Notes under the pieces: generated by a model | Databases searched by the model: none | Told to the model about the DNA's origin: nothing | What the model saw: only the letters and a program-made list of their open reading frames with translations | Made by a program: the position numbers and the translations under genes | NCBI GenBank assembly: GCA_023429825.1 | Contig: JAEZDC010000114.1 | Location: 4,763 to 68,762, forward strand | Direction of reading: 5' to 3' | Source: Bacteroidota bacterium | Lineage (GTDB): Bacteria; Bacteroidota; Bacteroidia; Chitinophagales; Chitinophagaceae | Length of the DNA stretch: 64,000 bases | Shown here: positions 43,499 to 53,220 of the stretch, one piece after another | Layout: each line of letters starts with the position of its first letter | Numbering within the stretch: the stretch's first letter is position 1

Positions 43499-43502
43499 AT
43501 AG

Positions 43503-44249
43503 ATGAGCCAGATAAAGACTCAAAAGGATTGGACAGCGTTAGAGGTGGGCCGTTTTTGGGACTGGATGAACCAAACGAAAAGAGTGCAGTATTTCTCTGA
43601 AGGAATAGGTGATGGATTGGTTAAGTTTTTCGGACAGCATATCAGTCTCAAAGGTGATGTATTAGATTTTGGATGTGGTACCGGGTATTTTTTGAGTAAA
43701 CTCCCCAAGCAATGTACTCTACATGGTTTGGACTTTTCTTTTTCGTCTGTAGACAGTGCAAAAGCATTATTAGCATCCAAAGCGAATTTAGGAGAGGTTG
43801 TATTCGTGCAGGATCTGCCGAGTAGTTTTCCGACGGATAAGTTTGATGTTATCTTCCTGATAGAAACGATCGAGCATTTAAATGATTTTTTTTTAGACAG
43901 TGTACTACAAGAGTTGCACAGATTATTAAAGCCTGGCGGGAGGTTGGTGATCACCACTCCACATAATGAAGACATAGATGCTCATACTGTATATTGCCCT
44001 TTTTGCGATAGTGAGTTCCATCATATGCAGCATATGCAAAAGTTCACCGTACAAAGTATGACGGAGCTTTTGAAAAAGTATCATTTCAATGTGCTTAATT
44101 GCTTTGCCGATGATCTTTATAAATACCAGTTCCCGGTTAAATACGCGGTAAAAGAACTTGGTAAATTAGTTCTCAATCCTATTTTAAAGTTAAACAAGCC
44201 TCCTTTTCTAAAGCCTAACTTAGTAGCGATTGTTACCAAAGACCAGTAA
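43503..44249 (+). CDS. Class I SAM-dependent methyltransferase (module 2)
   Basis: A 248-residue methyltransferase of the Methyltransf_11/UbiG-like type: motif I VLDFGCGTGYFLSKL (about 52-66), then LHGLDFS, IFLIETIEHLND and LKPGGRLVITTPHNED. A pair of Cys and several His (YCPFCDSEFHHMQHMQ, about 164-179) may bind metal. Probably methylates a sugar of the module-2 glycan. Acceptor unknown. Confidence 0.87.
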   Translation: MSQIKTQKDWTALEVGRFWDWMNQTKRVQYFSEGIGDGLVKFFGQHISLKGDVLDFGCGTGYFLSKLPKQCTLHGLDFSFSSVDSAKALLASKANLGEVVFVQDLPSSFPTDKFDVIFLIETIEHLNDFFLDSVLQELHRLLKPGGRLVITTPHNEDIDAHTVYCPFCDSEFHHMQHMQKFTVQSMTELLKKYHFNVLNCFADDLYKYQFPVKYAVKELGKLVLNPILKLNKPPFLKPNLVAIVTKDQ

Positions 44250-45489
44250 GTATTTTGCGATCTTTTTTGATGGCAAGAAAAGGCTCTTCACTAATATAGT
44301 CTCACTCTATTTTTTACAGGGAATCAACTATCTCATCCCTTATCTTGTTCTCCCGCTTCTTTCCCGGAAGTTAAATGTGAGCGAGATGGGAATGTATTTT
44401 TATTTACTCGCCGTTATCGGGTATGCAAATACAGTAGTAACGTATGGGTTTAATCTTACTGCAACAAAGAACATTTCCCAAAATATCAATCGATTTGAAA
44501 AACTGAAGGCTATCTTTTCAGAAACCATCTCGTCCAAGCTTTTACTGAGTATGGTTTCGGCTGCAGGGGTTTACCTTTTTTTACAAAGCAGCAAGGATGT
44601 ACATTCTTTACGGTTCGGTTTAGTTATTTGCGTTTATTTACTATCAAGCGCATTCATAGTGGACTGGCTTTTCCAGGGATTGGAACAAATGTATTTTGCT
44701 GCGTTATTGAATGTCATCGCTAAGGCAGTATTTTTTGTTGCCGTTGCGTTCACTGCTGATCTTACCTTAGAAACTGTACTTGTTTATTTAAGTATTAGCA
44801 ATATCATTTCCGCTATTCTGTATATAGCTCTTGCTAAATATAAACATGGGTTAAGCTTTTCATTATCCAGCTTTTATTCGATAAAGCGAACACTTAACGA
44901 GGGATGTTTTTTTTTTCTGAGCCAAATGCTTGTTTTGTTTTACACTACGATCAATGTAATCGTTCTTAAACATTTGTCCTCACTGGAGGATGTTTCTGTT
45001 TATTCATTTGCAGAAAGACTATTTTATTTTTTTAGTGCAGTATTCTTTCCGTTAAGCAGCGCATTGTTTCCGAGGTTTGCCTCTTTATACCAGGCAGATA
45101 GAAAAAAGTTCGAGGCTCTTTTTCATAAGGTTTTCAAAATATATTTTATTGCAGGTATTGGTTTTGCGGCTTTCTGCATTGGGTTTGCGCCGTACATGGT
45201 GATGGTCATTGCGGGTAATGAGAATAGCACTTCTATCATTTGCCTTCGGATTATGGGTCTTGCCATTCCTTTGGTGCCCCTGGGTGCTTTGTATTCACAA
45301 CTTTCGGTAATTACGAATGCATCAAATAAGCTGGTGCAGGTATTATTGATAGTAGCTTGTGTAAATGTGATATTATGTTATCCTGTCATCAAGTTATATT
45401 CGATCTATGGTTTAGCCAGCCTCACTGTGGTTGTTTATTTTTTGGTTGCATTTCTTTTACATTTTAAACTAAAGCCTCTTATTCGATAA
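44230..45489 (+). CDS. Oligosaccharide flippase, Wzx-like (module 2)
   Basis: A 419-residue membrane protein with about 12 helices, of the polysaccharide-transporter family (LLSRKLNVSEMGMYFYLLAV and DWLFQGLEQMYF are characteristic). It flips lipid-linked repeat units across the inner membrane. There is no in-frame ATG before residue 50; the start is most likely TTG 44230, which overlaps the methyltransferase by 20 bp. It is better conserved than the module-1 flippase and probably handles a different repeat unit. Confidence 0.87.
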   Translation: MLPKTSKYFAIFFDGKKRLFTNIVSLYFLQGINYLIPYLVLPLLSRKLNVSEMGMYFYLLAVIGYANTVVTYGFNLTATKNISQNINRFEKLKAIFSETISSKLLLSMVSAAGVYLFLQSSKDVHSLRFGLVICVYLLSSAFIVDWLFQGLEQMYFAALLNVIAKAVFFVAVAFTADLTLETVLVYLSISNIISAILYIALAKYKHGLSFSLSSFYSIKRTLNEGCFFFLSQMLVLFYTTINVIVLKHLSSLEDVSVYSFAERLFYFFSAVFFPLSSALFPRFASLYQADRKKFEALFHKVFKIYFIAGIGFAAFCIGFAPYMVMVIAGNENSTSIICLRIMGLAIPLVPLGALYSQLSVITNASNKLVQVLLIVACVNVILCYPVIKLYSIYGLASLTVVVYFLVAFLLHFKLKPLIR

Positions 45490-47396
45490 TGTGCGGCATT
45501 GCAGCATTTTTTGATTTCACTAAAAAGTCGGGTCTAGATACCCTTAAAGCCATCACCGATACTGTTACGCATCGTGGCCCCGATTCGTCAGGATATGAAT
45601 TAATTGAAACTGCCGAAGCTAATGTTGGTTTAGGGCATAGGCGATTATCCATCATTGATCTTTCTGAGGCAGGGCATCAACCTATGTTCAACAAAGCCGG
45701 TGATGTATGTATCATTTTCAATGGAGAGATATACAATTATAAGGAACTAAAAACGGAGCTTGAGTCAAAAGGCTTATCATTCAGATCGAATTCAGACACA
45801 GAAGTGATACTGGAAGCTTATTCAATTTACGGGATCGAATGCATTCATAAATTCATCGGGATGTTTGCATTCATATTGTATGATCGTCAAAAAAACAAAG
45901 TTTTCATTGTTAGAGACAGAGCCGGCGTAAAGCCCTTATACTATTCTTTTCAAAATAGTGTATTCATTGCGGGATCAGAGTTGAAAGTACTGATGGCACA
46001 CCCTGCATTTGTGAAGAAGCAAAATCACAATTCAGTTTTCAGCTTTATCAATTACGGATATATCCCTGCTTCGAATACTATTTTCCAAAATGCTCATAAA
46101 CTTCAAGCTGGTCATTATATTGAATTGAACCTTTTGACAAAACAACATACCGAACATTGTTATTGGGATGCGGTTGAATTTTATAAAACGGGTACCCTAC
46201 AGATAAGTCTTCCTGAAGCGGAAGAACAACTGGAGTCTTTGCTCCTGGGTGCATCGAAGTACAGGATGGTAGCTGATGTACCGGTAGGCGTTTTTTTAAG
46301 TGGCGGTTATGATAGCAGCCTGATCACTGCCATGTTGCAGAAGCAGTTTGGAAATATCAGAACATTCTCTATAGGTTTTGAAGAGGCTGGTTATAACGAA
46401 GCTGCAGACGCCAAAAAAGTGGCTGCATATCTAGGGACAATTCATACTGAAAAATATTGTTCAAAAAAGGAAGCCCAGGATATCATACCTACACTCTCGT
46501 ATTACTATGATGAACCTTTCGGCGATGCTTCGGCGATCCCTACTATATTGGTTAGTAAGTTAGCAAAGGAGTATGTAAAGGTATCCCTGTCTTCTGATGC
46601 CGGAGATGAATTGTTTGGCGGTTATAATAAATACAGTAATGCGCTTCTATCGCAACAGTTCAAAAGAAAGGTCCCGGTATTTGCTCAAAAAATTGCAGGG
46701 ATAGCCTTTGCAAATCTTCCTGTTTCCGTTATATCAAAAGTCAGAAAGAAATACACGCCTAAAGATCTAATCAATAAATTTTCAAAAGCACTCACGGAAA
46801 ACCTGGATGCCTTTGGAGTGATGCATCTTATTTCAAAATCATATGGTGATGAGAAAAGTCTAAAGAAGTTATTTGGGCCTCCGGTGGATTTCGCCAGCTC
46901 TAATTTTAATTCTATTAATGAATTAAAGGGATACGGTGATATTACGAGAATGTTGGCAGTGGATTATAAAACCTACCTGGTAGATGATATTCTTACAAAG
47001 GTGGACAGGGCTACCATGTCGGTTTCGTTGGAGGGAAGAGAGCCATTATTGGATCACCGGTTGCTGGAGTTTGCTGCGAAGTTGCCTGATGAGTACAAAA
47101 TAAAGGGCCTGTCGAAGAAAGTTATTCTAAAGAATATCACACACAAATACCTTCCTAAGCAGATCATGGACCGACCTAAGATGGGCTTTGGTGTTCCTGT
47201 TGCAGAGTGGATGAGAGAAGACCTGAGAGACCTATTTGATGAGTATATTTCAACCGCCAGGCTGAAAAACGCCGGGATATTCAACGATAAAAATATCCTG
47301 GATTGGAAACATAAGTACTATGCAGGTGATACTTCCTACTTTACTACACTTTGGTATATTTTCAATTATATGATGTGGCATGAGCGCTGGTCGTAA
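45489..47396 (+). CDS. asnB: Asparagine synthase (glutamine-hydrolysing) family protein
   Basis: A 635-residue AsnB-type amidotransferase. The N-terminal glutaminase domain starts with the nucleophile Cys2 (MCGIAAFFDF) and has THRGPDSSG and FNGEIYNY. The synthetase domain has a PP-loop, FLSGGYDSS, where many relatives have Leu rather than Tyr before Asp-Ser-Ser, plus SSDAGDELFGGY. In polysaccharide loci such enzymes usually amidate a uronic acid or another sugar carboxyl group rather than aspartate. The uronate-type epimerase at 53221 would fit. Substrate is inference. Confidence 0.9.
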   Translation: MCGIAAFFDFTKKSGLDTLKAITDTVTHRGPDSSGYELIETAEANVGLGHRRLSIIDLSEAGHQPMFNKAGDVCIIFNGEIYNYKELKTELESKGLSFRSNSDTEVILEAYSIYGIECIHKFIGMFAFILYDRQKNKVFIVRDRAGVKPLYYSFQNSVFIAGSELKVLMAHPAFVKKQNHNSVFSFINYGYIPASNTIFQNAHKLQAGHYIELNLLTKQHTEHCYWDAVEFYKTGTLQISLPEAEEQLESLLLGASKYRMVADVPVGVFLSGGYDSSLITAMLQKQFGNIRTFSIGFEEAGYNEAADAKKVAAYLGTIHTEKYCSKKEAQDIIPTLSYYYDEPFGDASAIPTILVSKLAKEYVKVSLSSDAGDELFGGYNKYSNALLSQQFKRKVPVFAQKIAGIAFANLPVSVISKVRKKYTPKDLINKFSKALTENLDAFGVMHLISKSYGDEKSLKKLFGPPVDFASSNFNSINELKGYGDITRMLAVDYKTYLVDDILTKVDRATMSVSLEGREPLLDHRLLEFAAKLPDEYKIKGLSKKVILKNITHKYLPKQIMDRPKMGFGVPVAEWMREDLRDLFDEYISTARLKNAGIFNDKNILDWKHKYYAGDTSYFTTLWYIFNYMMWHERWS

Positions 47397-48459
47397 AAAA
47401 ATTTTATTTATTATACCTGCCTTAAGAAATGGGGGTACAGAAAAAGTGGCCTACACTTTATTCAATAACCTGGATGACAAAAAGTTCAACAAAATTTTCC
47501 TAATTCTGGATCGCGTTTATTCTGAAAATTTTACTTTGAGTAAAGATTTTGTTGAATTACATAAGCCTAATGTGCTTCAGTCCGCACTTACGTTGAGAAG
47601 AGAGATCAATGCACAAAAGCCGGATATTATTGTTGGTTTTATAGATCACCTGAACGTATTGCTTGCATTGTTTAAAAAGCTTCGTTTTTTTAAAGCTACC
47701 CTGATACTACGCTCGTCTGTTGTGTTATCGGATTATCTCGTTTCTCAAAAAAAAAGACACATCAGCTTACTTTCCCACTTGTTTTACAAAACTGCAGATC
47801 TCATTATATGCCAATCAAAGTATATGATGCAGGATTTCAAAAATAATTTCGGGGTGAGCGATGACCAACTTCGGTTATTATACAACCCGATTGATTTGAA
47901 TCATTTAACAAGAAGAGGAGACGAAGCCATGCCCATTTCGTTTCACAAAAACCGGTTCAATCTAGTAGCGGTGGGCAATTTAAGGAAGGAGAAGTCTTAT
48001 TTAAGAATGATCGAGGGCTTTGCTCTCCTGAAAAAAGATAAGTTTCATTTGTATATAGTCGGAGAAGGAGTTATGCGAAATGAAATTGAAGGGAGGATAA
48101 AAGAATTGCAACTTGAGGCTTCCATAACATTACTTGGCAATGTTGAAAATCCATTACCGATCATAAAAAATGCAGACCTCTTTATAACCTCTTCATCTAT
48201 CGAGGGATATTCTAATTCAGTAATAGAGGCCTTTTGCTTTGAAAAACCTGTGATAGCTTTCGCCGATCTTCCCGGAGTTGCTGAATTGGTACAAGATGGC
48301 GAAAATGGGTTCCTTGCAACTTCTTCTGCAGGATATGCTGCATGCATAGAAAAAGCTTCGGTTATGGAATTTAATAGGGAAGCATTCCGTTTCATCTTAC
48401 AGAGGCACGAGCTAAAAACCTGTATGTCGGAATTCAATAAAATTCTGCTGAATGCCTGA
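47380..48459 (+). CDS. Glycosyltransferase family 4-type (module 2, first)
   Basis: A 359-residue GT-B glycosyltransferase. It opens ILFIIPALRNGGTEKVAYTL, has the donor-site phrase AVGNLRKEKSYLRMIEGF, and the EX7E motif in SSSIEGYSNSVIEAF. It overlaps the asnB-like gene by 17 bp and the next glycosyltransferase by 8 bp. Probably adds one sugar of the repeat unit; sugar unknown. Confidence 0.87.
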   Translation: MSAGRKKILFIIPALRNGGTEKVAYTLFNNLDDKKFNKIFLILDRVYSENFTLSKDFVELHKPNVLQSALTLRREINAQKPDIIVGFIDHLNVLLALFKKLRFFKATLILRSSVVLSDYLVSQKKRHISLLSHLFYKTADLIICQSKYMMQDFKNNFGVSDDQLRLLYNPIDLNHLTRRGDEAMPISFHKNRFNLVAVGNLRKEKSYLRMIEGFALLKKDKFHLYIVGEGVMRNEIEGRIKELQLEASITLLGNVENPLPIIKNADLFITSSSIEGYSNSVIEAFCFEKPVIAFADLPGVAELVQDGENGFLATSSAGYAACIEKASVMEFNREAFRFILQRHELKTCMSEFNKILLNA

Positions 48460-49564
48460 CAAGGTTTTGATAATCGATCATGGAAAGGATGTGGCTGGTG
48501 GTCAACGCAGCCTGGTATCTTTTCTTTCGCTTGCAAAAAAAAACAGCAGACTGGGTTTTGTGGTCCTTCTTAACAGGCAGAATACAGAACTACAGGATCT
48601 TTTAGCAGGTATTGAAATACCTTTTTTTTGTTTTGATTTTTCAAAGAACATTTTAATAAAATTCCTCACCATTCCCAAGGCAATCTTTTCTATCAACAAG
48701 AAGTACCGCTTCAAAGTATTTTATGGGAATACTTTTGAAGGTGGGGTATGGGCTATTTATTTAAAATATGTTTTCTCGAAGCCGGCTATTTTCCGGGCGC
48801 GGCTTGCAGTAGATATACACAATCATGGCTTCATTGATAAATTTCTTGTGAAGCATGCTAACCTGGTCTTTGCAAATAGCCACTATGTAAAGCGATCGTT
48901 TGAAAACCGTTTCCATTTACATGATAGCGATAAAATCAAAGTGATCTATAACCCGGTGCCTGCCAATCCACTTGGGGTAATCAAGGCGCAACAGGGGCCT
49001 AAAGAAAAATTTGTTTTTGCGATAATCGGCCGTATCCAGGATATCAAAAACCAATTAGAAGGCGTAAGGGCATTTGAGTTGGCATGGGCTCAAGAAAAGA
49101 ATATAAGGCTTTGGTTGATCGGGCAGCCAGATGTATTTGATAAAGGAAAATATTATCAGCGTTTAGTAGAATATGTTCGTGAAAGAAGACTGGAAGACGT
49201 TGTTGTATTTATTCCTTACGTAAAAAAAATTGAAGAGATACTTCTGCAAATTGATGTTGCTATTAATTGCAATGCAGGTGAAGCATTATCAAGATCTATG
49301 TTCGAAACACAAATGGCCGGGATCCCTAATATTGCTGCATCAGGTGGTGGTAATATCGAATTGATTACTCATGAACACACGGGATTATTGTACGAGGCAG
49401 GAAATGTAGAAGCGCTATCACAAAATATGTTGAGGCTATCTCATGATCGAGTGCTTTACCAAGATATATCAGCCGCCTCCATTAAGATGGTAAATGAAAA
49501 GTTCTCGTTACAGCAAACGGTTATAAAAGAAATCAACACCATTAACTCGTTGCTTTCAATATGA
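48452..49564 (+). CDS. Glycosyltransferase family 4-type (module 2, second)
   Basis: A 370-residue GT-B glycosyltransferase. The N-terminal GKDVAGGQRSLVSFLSLAKK and the C-terminal FAIIGRIQDIKNQLEGVRAF and CNAGEALSRSMFETQMAG (EX7E) mark the family. It overlaps its neighbours by 8 and 4 bp. Specificity unknown. Confidence 0.87.
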   Translation: MPDKVLIIDHGKDVAGGQRSLVSFLSLAKKNSRLGFVVLLNRQNTELQDLLAGIEIPFFCFDFSKNILIKFLTIPKAIFSINKKYRFKVFYGNTFEGGVWAIYLKYVFSKPAIFRARLAVDIHNHGFIDKFLVKHANLVFANSHYVKRSFENRFHLHDSDKIKVIYNPVPANPLGVIKAQQGPKEKFVFAIIGRIQDIKNQLEGVRAFELAWAQEKNIRLWLIGQPDVFDKGKYYQRLVEYVRERRLEDVVVFIPYVKKIEEILLQIDVAINCNAGEALSRSMFETQMAGIPNIAASGGGNIELITHEHTGLLYEAGNVEALSQNMLRLSHDRVLYQDISAASIKMVNEKFSLQQTVIKEINTINSLLSI

Positions 49565-50883
49565 GAATGGGACTTACATATTATTACAACCTTTTTTTGT
49601 TAGCCACCATCCTGGTATTGCCTAAGATACCACTGAATGCGTCGGCCCCCGCATTGCAGCAACAAGGTATACTGGTTGGAGAATTGATATTACTAGGGTC
49701 CCTTTTTGTAAATATGAATTTTTTGTTTCGAAAAAATGTGTTGCATATGCCGAAGGCACTGGCGATTTTCTTCACCTTTCTTTTCACCTATATTTTATTG
49801 AGCAGTATCGTTTCAGGACTTCAAAACAATTTTATTCCTGTAAAAGCAATGGCTTATTTCGGAAGATTGTGTCTATATGCTTTACTAGTAATCAGTTTTT
49901 ACCAGGTATATACATTTCGGCAGGATACCCGTTTTTGGTGGAAGCTTTTTAAGTTTTCCTATCTAGTTCACGCCGCTTGTGTAATTGCCATTTTCATTTT
50001 TTACAATTTTAAATTCAATCCTCATTTCGGAGAAATGACATGGCTCGTAGAAGTTGGACACCGAGTCATCCCTATGGTTGGTACCGGGTTTAACCCCGGC
50101 GGTGATCTCACTTTTTATGCAATAGGCGGCGGATCAGGAAACCTGTTGGGCACCTGGAGCGTGTTTGTAGTAATTGGTGCTACATACCTCGAAAAAAATG
50201 CTAAGTATAAGGCATTTATTTACCTGTTGTGTTTCTTTCTTGTACTAATGGCTCAGAGCAGAGGTTCAGTACTCACTTTGTTGATCTACTACCTGTATTT
50301 ATTTTTTTCTTCAAAACGATTAACATGGGGCTTAAAATGCATCGCAGGAATTATTTTGTTGGGATCCGTGGCAGTTATTATCAACCTTCTTTTGAATAAA
50401 TACGCAGATATTCTTCCTATTTTCTCCCGGTTTAGCAATGCTTATAGTGGAGGGCAACTAGACGGATCTTCGGCCGACAGGCTAGCTAATTACGCAATCG
50501 TTTTCGAAAAATGGGTAACAAATCCGCTGTATATCCTTTTCGGGATGGGTATGGACAAAGATCTTCTTAAGCATTTAACTACTTGGGACATAGTGGAATC
50601 GTATTATTTAAGCGTATTGTTTTGCGGCGGTATTATTAGTCTTATGCTATTTGTAGCATTTATTTTTATCGTGTTCCGCCACTATAATCAAAATATCTGG
50701 AATCATATTCTGTTAGTATTTTTGATAACATGTAGCTTAGTAAACTGGTCAGTAACCGGCGGAGATCTATTATCGGTTACAGGATTATATCCGATCATAG
50801 GTTTATGCACGCTATCATATCTTTCGCAAAAAGAAATAAACGCTGATGCAGATATTACAGGTAGGGAAATATTTTTATCCTGA
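49561..50883 (+). CDS. O-antigen ligase/polymerase family protein (module 2)
   Basis: A 440-residue membrane protein with about 11-12 helices and the Wzy_C-type signature loop: MAQSRGSVLTLLIYYLYLF, a large periplasmic loop (about 285-330, GGQLDGSSADRLANY), then LFGMGMDKDLLKH. This is the module-2 polymerase, or less likely a ligase. It overlaps the following glycosyltransferase by 38 bp. Confidence 0.85.
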   Translation: MRMGLTYYYNLFLLATILVLPKIPLNASAPALQQQGILVGELILLGSLFVNMNFLFRKNVLHMPKALAIFFTFLFTYILLSSIVSGLQNNFIPVKAMAYFGRLCLYALLVISFYQVYTFRQDTRFWWKLFKFSYLVHAACVIAIFIFYNFKFNPHFGEMTWLVEVGHRVIPMVGTGFNPGGDLTFYAIGGGSGNLLGTWSVFVVIGATYLEKNAKYKAFIYLLCFFLVLMAQSRGSVLTLLIYYLYLFFSSKRLTWGLKCIAGIILLGSVAVIINLLLNKYADILPIFSRFSNAYSGGQLDGSSADRLANYAIVFEKWVTNPLYILFGMGMDKDLLKHLTTWDIVESYYLSVLFCGGIISLMLFVAFIFIVFRHYNQNIWNHILLVFLITCSLVNWSVTGGDLLSVTGLYPIIGLCTLSYLSQKEINADADITGREIFLS

Positions 50884-52009
50884 AAAGGGAGGAATAGAAA
50901 CAGTCACCAAATCCATCTATGAAGAACTCAACGACGGGCAAACTAAAGTAGATGTTCTATGCTTTAGTAGAAGAAGAAAAACGACCAGGTTAAAAGATGG
51001 GAATAGCTTCATCTTAAAATGCGGTTCTTTCTTTAGAATAGCATCAACATCCATTTCGTTTGGTTTTTTAAGACAGTTTAAAAAACTCCGCAATAATTAC
51101 GATATTATTCATCTTCACTTACCAAACCCGCTAGGCGCTATTGCTTTATACCTGTATCCACCAAAGGGAAAAGTTTTGGTGTATTGGCATAGTGATATTG
51201 TGAAACAGAAATTCCTGTATTCTTTTTTTCGTTTTTTTGAAAAGAAAGCGTTAGAAAGAGCCGATCTTATATTGGGAACCTCTCCCGTTTATGTTCAGCA
51301 TTCAGCTCCCCTGCAACCTTTCCTTCATAAGGCTGGATATTTAAGCTGCTGTACGGATGACGGATGCTTTTCTGTACATCAGGCTGAAGTAGAAAGGATC
51401 AAAGACTTTTTTGGTAACAGGAAGATCATTTTTTCGTTAGGTAGATTCATTTATTATAAGGGTTTCGAATACCTGATAGAAGCTGCCAGGTTTTTGCCTG
51501 AAGATTATGTTGTTGTCATCGGCGGCGGCGGCCCGTTAAAAAGCAAATATCTAAAGCTGATCAATAGTTTGAATTTATCGAATAAGGTCTTTCTCATTTC
51601 AGACATCCCTTTTTCTGATGTGGGAAATTATTATTCTGCTGCGCATACGTTCTGCCTGCCGAGTACAGAAAAAGCAGAAGCGTTTGGTGTTGTGATCGCT
51701 GAAGCGATGTGTTTTTCAAAACCTGTTGTGGCCACTAAAATTCATGGTTCAGGCGTGGCCTGGGTTAATCTGGATGGCATTACAGGTTTCAATGTATCTC
51801 CCCGCAATAGCGAACAACTTGCCGCAGCCATTTTAAGGATTGACGCGGAAGGACTTTATGAAAGCTTTGCAAAAAATGCAAGACATCGATTCATTGAAAA
51901 GTTTACTATCTCATCAATGGGGGATGAGTTGAGAGCTTACTATAATTCATTATTGCATCCTCAAACTGGTATGGTGAAAGATATCAGAGCTAAAGTAATG
52001 AGCTCTTAA
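50846..52009 (+). CDS. Glycosyltransferase family 4-type (module 2, third)
   Basis: A 387-residue GT-B glycosyltransferase: QVGKYFYPEKGGIETVTKSI at the N-terminus, FSLGRFIYYKGFEYLIEAAR at the donor domain, and the EX7E motif in EAFGVVIAEAMCF. The pattern resembles mannosyl- or rhamnosyltransferases of WbaZ/WbdB-like families, but donor sugar is unproven. Probably acts on the lipid-linked repeat. Confidence 0.87.
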   Translation: MQILQVGKYFYPEKGGIETVTKSIYEELNDGQTKVDVLCFSRRRKTTRLKDGNSFILKCGSFFRIASTSISFGFLRQFKKLRNNYDIIHLHLPNPLGAIALYLYPPKGKVLVYWHSDIVKQKFLYSFFRFFEKKALERADLILGTSPVYVQHSAPLQPFLHKAGYLSCCTDDGCFSVHQAEVERIKDFFGNRKIIFSLGRFIYYKGFEYLIEAARFLPEDYVVVIGGGGPLKSKYLKLINSLNLSNKVFLISDIPFSDVGNYYSAAHTFCLPSTEKAEAFGVVIAEAMCFSKPVVATKIHGSGVAWVNLDGITGFNVSPRNSEQLAAAILRIDAEGLYESFAKNARHRFIEKFTISSMGDELRAYYNSLLHPQTGMVKDIRAKVMSS

Positions 52010-52034
52010 TGGTAATCTACGAGTTCCCTTGCTA

Positions 52035-53219
52035 ATGAAGCCACGCTTGCTGATCATTCAAAACCGATTTGTAATCGGAGGTCATTCGCTGGATACTATT
52101 CCCTTGGCCTATTATTTAAAAGATCATTTTGAGATAAAGATACTCCATGGGCAAAGAGAACCTGACGAAACGGCGCCCGAGTTTTTGCTGGAAAAGTATA
52201 AGGGACTTGACCTAGAATTGATTCCGCATTTTAAGCGAAACGTATCCTTAATCAATGAGGTTCGTACGTTTCGTACTTTATGTAAGCACATCAAACATTT
52301 CAAGCCCGATATTATTCATACACATGGTGCTAAATCTGGCTTGCTGGGAAGATTAGCCGGCCAGATGATGAAGGTGCCTGTATTGATACACACGTTTCAT
52401 GGACATCTGTTTCACTCTTACTTTTCACCTATCATAAGTCGGCAATTAATATCAATTGAAAAGTGGTTGGCTAAGTATACCACTCAACTTATTGCTTTAA
52501 GCGAAACACAAAAAAATGAGATCCAGCAGTTGCTGGCTTTGCGAGGGGACAAGATATCAATTGTTCCATTAGGTGTAGATTATATCGAGCCCAGTAGTCA
52601 TCAACGAAACAGAATGGCTTTCAGGAATAAGTATAAAATTCAAGAAGAGACTGTGGCTATAGGAATGATAGGAAGAATCGTTGCTATCAAAAACGGGTTG
52701 TTCATGATGGAAGTGATCAGGCACATTCTCACCCTTCAGCCGAATTTGAATATTGTTTTTTTTATAGTAGGTGATGGAGTGGAGAAGCCTAAGTTGATGA
52801 AATACCTGCATCATCATAATATTCCTTTTTCATGTGAATCATCTGCGGGCGCTAAAGTAGTTTTCACCTCCTGGATATCTCCCATTCAGTTTGCATTGGA
52901 TGGGATTGACATATTAGCATTACCTTCTTTAAATGAAGGGACACCGCTTAGTGTTATAGAAGCCCAGCTTTGTGCCAAGCCTGTGGTTGCTGTTAACGTA
53001 GGCGGCGTAAGAGATATAATGTTACCAGGAACGAGCGGTATCTTATTGAAAGGTCATAGCGTAGAAACCTTTGCAAAAGCTATTGTGCAACTTATATCTA
53101 ATGATGAGGAAAGAAAAAAAATGGGTTGTGCAGGAAGAAATTTTACCCTTCAAAATTTTACAAAAGAGAAAGAAGTAAGCACCTTTGCACATCTTTATAA
53201 GCACTTAATAAATTCATAA
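52035..53219 (+). CDS. Glycosyltransferase family 4-type (module 2, fourth)
   Basis: A 394-residue GT-B glycosyltransferase with DIIHTHGAKSGLLGRLAG and HTFHGHLFHSYF, phrases common in WecA-partner or Fuc4NAc-type transferases of this class, the donor-site MIGRIVAIKNGLFMME, and EX7E in LNEGTPLSVIEAQLC. I use ATG 52035 in preference to the TTG 6 bp earlier. The next gene, an epimerase, begins 1 bp after its stop. Confidence 0.87.
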   Translation: MKPRLLIIQNRFVIGGHSLDTIPLAYYLKDHFEIKILHGQREPDETAPEFLLEKYKGLDLELIPHFKRNVSLINEVRTFRTLCKHIKHFKPDIIHTHGAKSGLLGRLAGQMMKVPVLIHTFHGHLFHSYFSPIISRQLISIEKWLAKYTTQLIALSETQKNEIQQLLALRGDKISIVPLGVDYIEPSSHQRNRMAFRNKYKIQEETVAIGMIGRIVAIKNGLFMMEVIRHILTLQPNLNIVFFIVGDGVEKPKLMKYLHHHNIPFSCESSAGAKVVFTSWISPIQFALDGIDILALPSLNEGTPLSVIEAQLCAKPVVAVNVGGVRDIMLPGTSGILLKGHSVETFAKAIVQLISNDEERKKMGCAGRNFTLQNFTKEKEVSTFAHLYKHLINS

Positions 53220-53220
53220 A

